A stretch of DNA of 11,817 nucleotides from Verrucomicrobiia bacterium (GTDB taxonomy: Bacteria; Verrucomicrobiota; Verrucomicrobiia; Limisphaerales; JAUIHU01), in assembly GCA_030432175.1 (NCBI GenBank), contig JAUIHU010000067.1, positions 1 to 11,817 of the forward strand, in the 5' to 3' direction. The notes under the pieces were generated by a model that worked only from the letters and a program-made list of their open reading frames with translations, did not search any database and was not told where the DNA came from. Positions 7,301-11,817 of the stretch are shown here, one piece after another. A program made the translations under genes and the position numbers. Position 1 is the first letter of the stretch, and each line of letters starts with the position of its first letter.

Positions 7301-8158
7301 GGAGAGCGAGTGGACTGGATTGAAACCTTGAATGATCCAGAGGATGGATCACTGGTATATGCCCGGGAATTTGAATCCATTGCGCAGGTTGCTCCGGTGA
7401 TTTATCGAAAATACAAAAGTTATCTGGATTTTTCTGAAGCGAAAGTTGGCGAAGATATTACGTCCATCTGGCCGGACGCTGTAGAAGTACGTATCAATCA
7501 TTTCGAATCCGGAGTTTTCTGGAATACTGGATCAAAAATGGTTTGGGAGTCGTTTCCGGTTGAAGCCCAATTAGCTCCCGTCTGGGACATTGCTGCCGTG
7601 GATTTGGACATGGACGGACAGCTTGAGGCGGTTTTGACGCAGAACAGCAGTGGATTACGTCCTGAATTCGGGCGGATGGATGCAGGGAGAGGATTGGTTG
7701 TCCACAGGAATAGCACAGGAAAGTACTGGGAGTCCATTTCAATTGAAGAAAGTGGATTGATCCTTCCAGAAGAGGCCAGAAGCATTGCAGTTGGAGATTG
7801 GAATCGCGATTTGAGGCCGGATTTGGCGATCAGTGTTAGAGGTGGCAGTCCGAGATTGTTTCAAAATGAAACACAAAACCCGGGTTTGGAAGTGGTCTTA
7901 CATGGCGCTGAAAATAATCCGAATGGGATTGGAGCATTGATTCGTTTGCGCAGCCAGACTGGGATGGGGCCTGCTTATGAAGTGCGATCGGGGAATGGCA
8001 GTGGTTCGATGGATTCTGAGAGAATCTTTTTGAGCTCTCCGGAAACGCCTCAATTTATCTGGGTGCGCTGGCCAGGGGGAAGAGTCAGTTTGACCCGGTT
8101 TGAACTAAGAGACGATTCCAGATATGAGATCCACATTCCTGCTAATACAAATCCCTGA
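4331..8158 (+). CDS. Secreted CRTAC1-like protein: two FG-GAP/VCBS plus ASPIC/UnbV modules
   Basis: The 1275-residue product (from ATG 4331) begins with a Sec-type signal: basic start MRDKSR, hydrophobic stretch WSAILACLMTLGI and a likely cleavage after SNA. A TTG at 4295, preceded by purine-rich AGAGAAG, would add 12 residues and cannot be excluded. Calcium-loop motifs of the FG-GAP/VCBS type (D-x-D/N-x-D-G-x-x-D) occur near residues 103 (DVNGDGKPD), 155, 206, 308, 360, 441 and 541 (DLDGDGDLD). An ASPIC/UnbV domain follows at about 571-656 (LAVRLKGPEGN ... VIWPDGR). The pattern then repeats: motifs near 719 (degenerate, DSDRNGDEE), 845, 904, 955, 1091 and 1156 (degenerate, DWNRDLRPD), and a second ASPIC/UnbV domain at about 1186-1275 (LEVVLHGAENN ... 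VRWPGGR). The FG-GAP repeats probably form beta-propellers with bound calcium. The likely role is extracellular binding or adhesion; no catalytic motif is visible. The gene appears to be its own unit, separated from DUF1501 by about 490 bases. Confidence 0.92.
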   Translation: MRDKSRTGPEFWSAILACLMTLGISGSSNAQSPETESPQLSNSLPDGVTLTPLTRTVNDPEITEGFLWRDAAETGVDFANHLGEIPGAANRTLWNGSGVAVGDVNGDGKPDLFFCGLESPNQLYLNLGDWKFKEVTSESGLVFPEGLYRGAVFADLDGDVDLDLIVTGVSKGARVYLNDGQGRFTDFSDQAGMAGPFGSMTVALADVDRDGDLDVYLTNNRSNDIRDEGSIPLTMRNGQVTVPPRLQNRLIFKDGKIQEYGEPDLLFLNDGEAKFKPMAWHTGDFLDSKGQALSRPPLDWGLSAAFQDINQDGWPDIYVCNDYWTPDRVWLNLGNGKFQEAGPTQFRHQPASSMGVDFSDIDRDGLIDIFAVDMLSRDPRLRIRQMPAQDHEDWNSGKWEDVQQYGRNMLYWNRADGTFSEIANFAGLAASDWSWTPMFMDVDLDGYEDLLISAGHFKNVQDRDAAKQVMRNQVQFPKSASPLEKKQLFAKSMLENNRLYPELNLPIVAYRNQRNLTFKETTKDWGLSEFIGVNHGMARGDLDGDGDLDLVVNRLGKPAGLIENLAISPRLAVRLKGPEGNTAAVGARLELTRGISKLQSEEIELGGRYLSGSETLVVFATGGTSNPTDLKVIWPDGRIANYPGLTAGSLYQIDYNLTEFPSENEPDSNNGGDKSQPWLKLVKLEAPEVGREQDFNDFQRQPTIPWKLSDRGPQLAWFDSDRNGDEELWIGAGRGAPLAAYEPRIKDDGELEWKSLPQPGAHPAFFQNDIAAFVRGGAWKGGEGVHSDLLAGLRKYESPSAPSGSLVAIGDPDSDGSNPGGALATEMDLPNRENGQPVGSLAVADYDADGDLDLWVGGGDIAGSFPLTSPHALYRRTENGWELDQENTETVQGATGITKAIWSDLTGDGYPELILVPHIGVVRIFQNQEGKLGEATESWGLGGFYGAWTALTAGDWNGDGRMDLALGTFGTNQPWKTPNDKQVRWYYRVNGERVDWIETLNDPEDGSLVYAREFESIAQVAPVIYRKYKSYLDFSEAKVGEDITSIWPDAVEVRINHFESGVFWNTGSKMVWESFPVEAQLAPVWDIAAVDLDMDGQLEAVLTQNSSGLRPEFGRMDAGRGLVVHRNSTGKYWESISIEESGLILPEEARSIAVGDWNRDLRPDLAISVRGGSPRLFQNETQNPGLEVVLHGAENNPNGIGALIRLRSQTGMGPAYEVRSGNGSGSMDSERIFLSSPETPQFIWVRWPGGRVSLTRFELRDDSRYEIHIPANTNP

Positions 8159-8197
8159 ACATAAGTATGGATGTCAGATCAGCGCCCAAAATGTCTC

Positions 8198-8229
8198 AGT
8201 TTCTGACTTGACGAAACTCACATTTTTTC
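8198..8229 (+). terminator. weak intrinsic terminator candidate
   Basis: AGTTTC (8198-8203) pairs exactly with GAAACT (8213-8218) around a 9-base loop. After CACA there is a run of six T (8223-8228). It lies 40 bases after the stop of the ASPIC/UnbV gene, where a terminator would be expected. The stem is short and A/T-rich and the T-run is a few bases away from it, so termination would be inefficient at best. Confidence 0.35.
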
Positions 8230-8236
8230 TTAATCA
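8208..8236 (+). promoter_or_regulatory. weak sigma-70-type promoter candidate for the last gene
   Basis: TTGACG (8208-8213) matches the -35 consensus at five of six positions. At 17 bases spacing lies TAATCA (8231-8236), a poor -10 match. Transcription would start near 8243, giving a leader of about 37 bases before the ATG at 8280. It overlaps the terminator-like hairpin, so at most one of the two readings may be right. Confidence 0.22.
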
Positions 8237-8279
8237 AAGCCCGTACCCATCAACTGTTTAAAGACTAGTCCATAATAAT

Positions 8280-11200
8280 ATGCTGAACAAAAAATCTTGG
8301 CTTACCGCTGGTATGCTAACGTTTTGGGCAACGACAGGATTGGTGTTTGGGCAAAGCGATGTTACCCAACCGGGGGACGCAGTCATCGCAAGCTCAGACA
8401 ACAGCCCAGGCTCAGAAGGTGTAGCAAACGCCATTGATAACCAGCCCACGAAGTATCTGAACTTCGATATCACCAACACCGGATTGACCGTGACTCCCTC
8501 AGTGGGAGCTACACTGGTGACCGGATTGAACCTGACATCCGCTAACGACGCTCCGGAGCGAGATCCAGCCACCTACTTGCTGGAAGGATCTAACGATGGT
8601 GTGAATTTCATGGAGATCTCTTCCGGAGATGTTCCGGCATTCAGTGACCGATTCGTTACTGTCAATGTTTCCTTCGACAACACGTTGGGATTCACAACTT
8701 ACCGTTTGACCTTCCCTACCGTTGCTGATGAAGGCGCAGCGAACAGTATGCAAATCTCAGAAATTGAGTTTCTGGGAGAAGCTTTGTCACCGGACGTGAT
8801 TCAACCCGGAGATACAATCGTTGCCTCTTCAGACAATAGCCCTGGTTCAGAAGGTGTCGCAAACGCTGTGGACAACCAGCCGACAAAGTATCTGAACTTT
8901 GACATCGTTAATACTGGCTTCACAGTGACTCCATCTGTTGGAGCTACCATCGTCACAGGTATCAGCCTGGAGTCAGCTAATGACGCTCCTGAGCGAGATC
9001 CAGCCAGCTTCACCGTGGAAGGTAGTAACGATGACGGAGCAACATTTGAACTGATTGCCTCCGGTGACGTTCCAGCATTTCCTGATCGTTTCACCAAGGT
9101 TATCATTCCATTCGCGAACACCCAGCCGTATGAAACCTATCGGGTTATCTTCCCGACAGTCGCCGATGAAGCTGCAGCCAACAGTATGCAAATTTCTGAA
9201 GTTGAACTGCTCGGAACTGTCGCTCCTCAAGATGTGACTCAACCTGGTGATGAGCTGATTGCAACATCCGACAACAGTCCTGGATCTGAAGGGGTGGCTA
9301 ACGCGATTGATAACCAACCCACAAAGTATCTGAACTTCGATATTGTGAATACCGGATTCACCGTAACTCCTTCTGTGGGTGAAACACTGGTGACTGGAAT
9401 CAGTCTGACTTCAGCTAATGACGCGCCTGAGCGTGATCCTGCCAGTTACACAATTGAAGGAAGTAATGATGGCGGCGCTACATTCGAGTTAGTTGCATCT
9501 GGAGATGTCGCTCCTTTTGCTGATAGGTTTGTAACTCAGACATTTTTCTTTGAAAACGCAAGCACCTACACAACTTACCGGGTTATTTTCCCAACAGTCG
9601 CTGATGAAGCTGCTGCTAACAGCATGCAGATTTCTGAAGTAGAACTGTTAGGTTTCGCAGCTGGTGACAACCTGCCTCGTTTCCGCACACAACCAGTGGA
9701 TACCCCGGTTCTCGTGGGTTCTTCAGCTACATTCTATGTTGAAGTGGACGGACCTTGGTCCATTCAGTGGTACAAGAATGGCGAAGCCATTGCTGGAGCG
9801 ACTCAGTTAAGCTACACCACTGACCCTGTGACGGTTGACAATGCAGGCGATATTTATTCTGCTACAGCAGCCAATGGGCAATTGGTTTCATCCAGTGAGG
9901 ACGCAGCAATTGTGATCTTCGAACCTGCCGAGCAAACATCCATCGCTGTCAGCTTTGAAGGTGGTGGAGCAAATGGCGCTCCAACAGCTGTTGCAGCAGA
10001 TGATATTGCTGGAGCATGGCCGCAGGCATACTGGAACTCCTACGCGGGAGCTACTGGCTTTTTCCCTGGTGTTGACGCGGACGGAAATAACGTTCCTGTT
10101 CTTGATAGTAATGGCAGCGAGAGTGACATCACTTTTGATTTCACTGCTTCTGGAACCTGGGGTTCTGGAACAGGAACTGTCAATGCAGACCGCCGTATGC
10201 TGAATGGTCTGGTTGAAGGTGAAGGTTCTTTCACATTCGGAAATGTTCCTCCTGGAAGCCACGACATCCTGATTTACAGTGTCGCTCGTCCATTGGAATT
10301 CCCAAACATTGATCTGGCGATTGATGATGGATTTGGAACTCCTCTGGATGAAGTTTTCATGCGTCAATTGAACGCTGATGAATACAACCCAGCGCCTGGA
10401 TTCTTCCGTGTGACAGGTGGATCTGCAACATCCAGAACCATTGGTAACTTCGTGCGTTTTACCAATGTTTCACCAGACAGCATTGGAAGTATTACGGTGA
10501 CATTCAGCGGAGCTGGTGGCGGCAGCGCCACTGTCAATGGTATTCAGTTAGTTTTGAATGCTCCTGATCTAGGTGACCCACCTGCAATTACCGCTCAACC
10601 AGCCAGTGTTACTACTGGCATTGGTCAGGATGTAACATTGAGTGTTGAGGCTTCTGGAACAGAGCCATTGAACTATCAATGGCGATTCAACGGAGCCAAT
10701 CTGGTGAACGGATCAGGAATTTCAGGAGTTCAGGAGAGTACGCTTTCCATCTCTGGTATCTCAGTTGAGGAAGCAGGCCGTTACACTGTGGCTGTTTCTA
10801 ACGCTGCAGGAACTGTGATCAGTAAGCCTGCTGTTCTGACCATAACTGATGGTACTATTGGCGATGGAATGATCGGCCACTGGAGATTCGATGAAACATC
10901 CGGCACGACTGGATCCAATGATGCTGATGGAGCTGACGATGTCAGCTTTGGCGGATCAGTTGCTTGGGTTGACGGTCAAGTTGGCGGAGCGGTCAACTTT
11001 ACCGGAGATGTTTTTGGTATTGTAGATACTTACGACCGCCCAACTGATGGTTTGGCCATATCAATGTGGCTGAAGTTCGATCCAGGCGCATTTAATGTTC
11101 ACGCCCCACGTTTGGTAGGTAACTTCGTTGAAGGACAACCATTCCAGTTTCAGTTCGGATACGTCTGGCCCGACATTCTTCCATATCTGGAAGGTCGTCT

Positions 11201-11777
11201 GCAGGTTGGACCTAACCAACCGAACGTAATCGGTTCTGAAGTTACCCCACCAATTGATGATTCCTGGAAACACGTTGTGTTTACTGCAAACGGCGCTCAG
11301 ATGAGCGTTTACGAAAATGGTCAACTGATCGCTTCAGGTGACTATCTTGGAAACCTCTCTGCTGGTGGTGAAACACCTTTGGTTCTGGGAGCGTTGTTAA
11401 CAGAAGAGTTGACACCAGTCCTTCCTCCAGGTTTGCCTGATTTCTACACAGGCTTGATGGACGATCTTGGATTCTGGGGACGCAGCTTGAGCGCTTTGGA
11501 AATCGAAGCCATTTATGAAGCTGGTTTGGCTGGAGAAGATCTGTCTTCTGTTGGGCCATTCTTCGAAGAAGTGGTTGAGCCAGACGCAATTCCTGTTGCT
11601 GTTGCTCTGGACAACGGAGACATTTCTCTGACTTGGGATAACGATCAATTCCGTCTGCAAAGCACAGACACCATTGACGGCGAATGGACCGATGTATCTG
11701 ACGCATCCGGTAATTCCTACACCACCTCCCCTGATGGAGCTGGTAAGTACTACCGCCTGATCTGGACCCAAGACTGA
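8280..11777 (+). CDS. Secreted multidomain protein: three F5/8C-like repeats, two Ig-like, LamG-like domains
   Basis: The 1165-residue product starts MLNKKSW, then a hydrophobic core and a likely signal-peptidase site after VFG or FGQ. No Shine-Dalgarno sequence precedes the ATG (context CCATAATAAT). Three tandem domains follow at 27-171, 172-317 and 318-461, each with SDNSPGSEGVANA, QPTKYLNFDI, ANDAPERDPA and NSMQISE; they resemble discoidin/F5-8C beta-sandwich ligand-binding domains. Ig-like domain 1 is at 467-548 (W497 in QWYKNG) and Ig-like domain 2 at 770-855 (QWRFNG, AGRYTVAVSN). Between them, about 549-765 is a beta-rich domain I do not recognise. A LamG/concanavalin-like domain lies at 864-1085 (GHWRFDETSG, SWKHVVFT, MDDLGFWGRSLS). 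The tail, about 1100-1165, ends FRLQSTDTIDGEWTDV ... KYYRLIWTQD, a closing domain common in verrucomicrobial secreted proteins. There is no membrane anchor, PEP-CTERM or enzyme motif. A role in surface attachment or glycan binding is inferred. Confidence 0.9.
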   Translation: MLNKKSWLTAGMLTFWATTGLVFGQSDVTQPGDAVIASSDNSPGSEGVANAIDNQPTKYLNFDITNTGLTVTPSVGATLVTGLNLTSANDAPERDPATYLLEGSNDGVNFMEISSGDVPAFSDRFVTVNVSFDNTLGFTTYRLTFPTVADEGAANSMQISEIEFLGEALSPDVIQPGDTIVASSDNSPGSEGVANAVDNQPTKYLNFDIVNTGFTVTPSVGATIVTGISLESANDAPERDPASFTVEGSNDDGATFELIASGDVPAFPDRFTKVIIPFANTQPYETYRVIFPTVADEAAANSMQISEVELLGTVAPQDVTQPGDELIATSDNSPGSEGVANAIDNQPTKYLNFDIVNTGFTVTPSVGETLVTGISLTSANDAPERDPASYTIEGSNDGGATFELVASGDVAPFADRFVTQTFFFENASTYTTYRVIFPTVADEAAANSMQISEVELLGFAAGDNLPRFRTQPVDTPVLVGSSATFYVEVDGPWSIQWYKNGEAIAGATQLSYTTDPVTVDNAGDIYSATAANGQLVSSSEDAAIVIFEPAEQTSIAVSFEGGGANGAPTAVAADDIAGAWPQAYWNSYAGATGFFPGVDADGNNVPVLDSNGSESDITFDFTASGTWGSGTGTVNADRRMLNGLVEGEGSFTFGNVPPGSHDILIYSVARPLEFPNIDLAIDDGFGTPLDEVFMRQLNADEYNPAPGFFRVTGGSATSRTIGNFVRFTNVSPDSIGSITVTFSGAGGGSATVNGIQLVLNAPDLGDPPAITAQPASVTTGIGQDVTLSVEASGTEPLNYQWRFNGANLVNGSGISGVQESTLSISGISVEEAGRYTVAVSNAAGTVISKPAVLTITDGTIGDGMIGHWRFDETSGTTGSNDADGADDVSFGGSVAWVDGQVGGAVNFTGDVFGIVDTYDRPTDGLAISMWLKFDPGAFNVHAPRLVGNFVEGQPFQFQFGYVWPDILPYLEGRLQVGPNQPNVIGSEVTPPIDDSWKHVVFTANGAQMSVYENGQLIASGDYLGNLSAGGETPLVLGALLTEELTPVLPPGLPDFYTGLMDDLGFWGRSLSALEIEAIYEAGLAGEDLSSVGPFFEEVVEPDAIPVAVALDNGDISLTWDNDQFRLQSTDTIDGEWTDVSDASGNSYTTSPDGAGKYYRLIWTQD
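8358..9660 (+). repeat. three tandem coding repeats of about 435 bases
   Basis: The units are 8358-8792, 8793-9230 and 9231 to about 9660, all in frame, with protein periods of 145 and 146 residues. Each starts at DVxQPGD and ends at the E-x-E-x-LG strand. The copies keep nearly the same protein motifs but differ at many third codon positions. The longest shared DNA blocks I noticed are about 20 bases, for example AAGTATCTGAACTTCGATAT at 8451-8470 and 9324-9343. The second and third units look closest to each other in protein, sharing GFTVTPSVG, DEAAANSMQISEVELLG and YRVIFPTV where the first has variants. Confidence 0.9.
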
Positions 11778-11817
11778 TCAATAGATTGACAAGAACTGCT
11801 TCAAAGGCAGCTCATCT

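Noticed and set aside
8358..9660. Regular repeats considered as a CRISPR array or a recent satellite-like expansion.
   Set aside because: The units are about 435 bases, in frame, code for conserved domains and differ at many synonymous sites; there are no short repeats with unique spacers.
9888..10367. A 159-codon minus-strand open frame.
   Set aside because: It is antisense to the Ig1/central-domain part of the secreted protein, and the + strand product has clear domain structure there.
11281..11781. A 166-codon open frame on the minus strand.
   Set aside because: It lies entirely opposite the LamG and C-terminal coding region, with a low-complexity, Gln/Arg-rich translation and no recognisable domain.
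11796..11810. CTGC/GCAG hairpin after the last stop, considered as a terminator.
   Set aside because: The stem has four pairs plus one G-T pair, and the window ends seven bases later with no T-run visible.

Overview
The window looks like chromosomal DNA from a member of the PVC superphylum, most likely Verrucomicrobiota, with Planctomycetota as the second choice. The basis is the gene content. A PSCyt2/PSD1 protein (DUF1549/DUF1553) is paired with a Tat-exported DUF1501 protein, followed by a very large FG-GAP/VCBS protein with ASPIC/UnbV domains, and then a secreted multidomain protein. That last protein combines F5/8C-like repeats, Ig-like domains, a LamG domain and a C-terminal domain of a type common in verrucomicrobial secreted proteins. 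This is recognition from family knowledge, not a database search. All four genes are on the + strand, and no RNA gene, CRISPR array or transposase gene is visible.

Layout. 1-2373: 3' part of a PSCyt2/PSD1 gene, cut by the window's left edge, carrying one CxxCH motif and an unusual domain inserted near its C terminus. 2424-3839: a DUF1501 gene, almost certainly in one operon with the first; an alternative TTG start at 2370 would overlap the upstream stop codon by four bases. 3840-4294: a 455-base non-coding gap whose main content is a 28-base inverted repeat (3990-4017 and 4177-4204, one mismatch), each arm followed on its inner side by a small hairpin with the same GCTG...CAGC core. 4331-8158: a CRTAC1-like protein of about 1275 residues, built as two consecutive FG-GAP plus ASPIC/UnbV modules. 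8159-8279: a short gap with a weak terminator-like hairpin and a weak promoter candidate. 8280-11777: a secreted protein of 1165 residues that starts with three tandem domains of about 145 residues.

All four products appear to be exported or to act outside the cytoplasm: a Tat signal is visible on DUF1501, Sec-type signals on the two large proteins, and the PSCyt2/PSD1 family is usually exported, although its N terminus lies outside the window. The first two form a pair seen repeatedly in PVC genomes, whose reaction is still unknown. The two large proteins look like surface or secreted adhesion and ligand-binding proteins. Nothing shows that the four form one pathway; only the first two are tightly linked.

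The features most worth a second look are the inverted-repeat structure at 3990-4204, the domain inserted near the end of the PSD1 protein, and the three-domain array at the start of the last gene, whose copies are alike in protein but differ at many synonymous positions.
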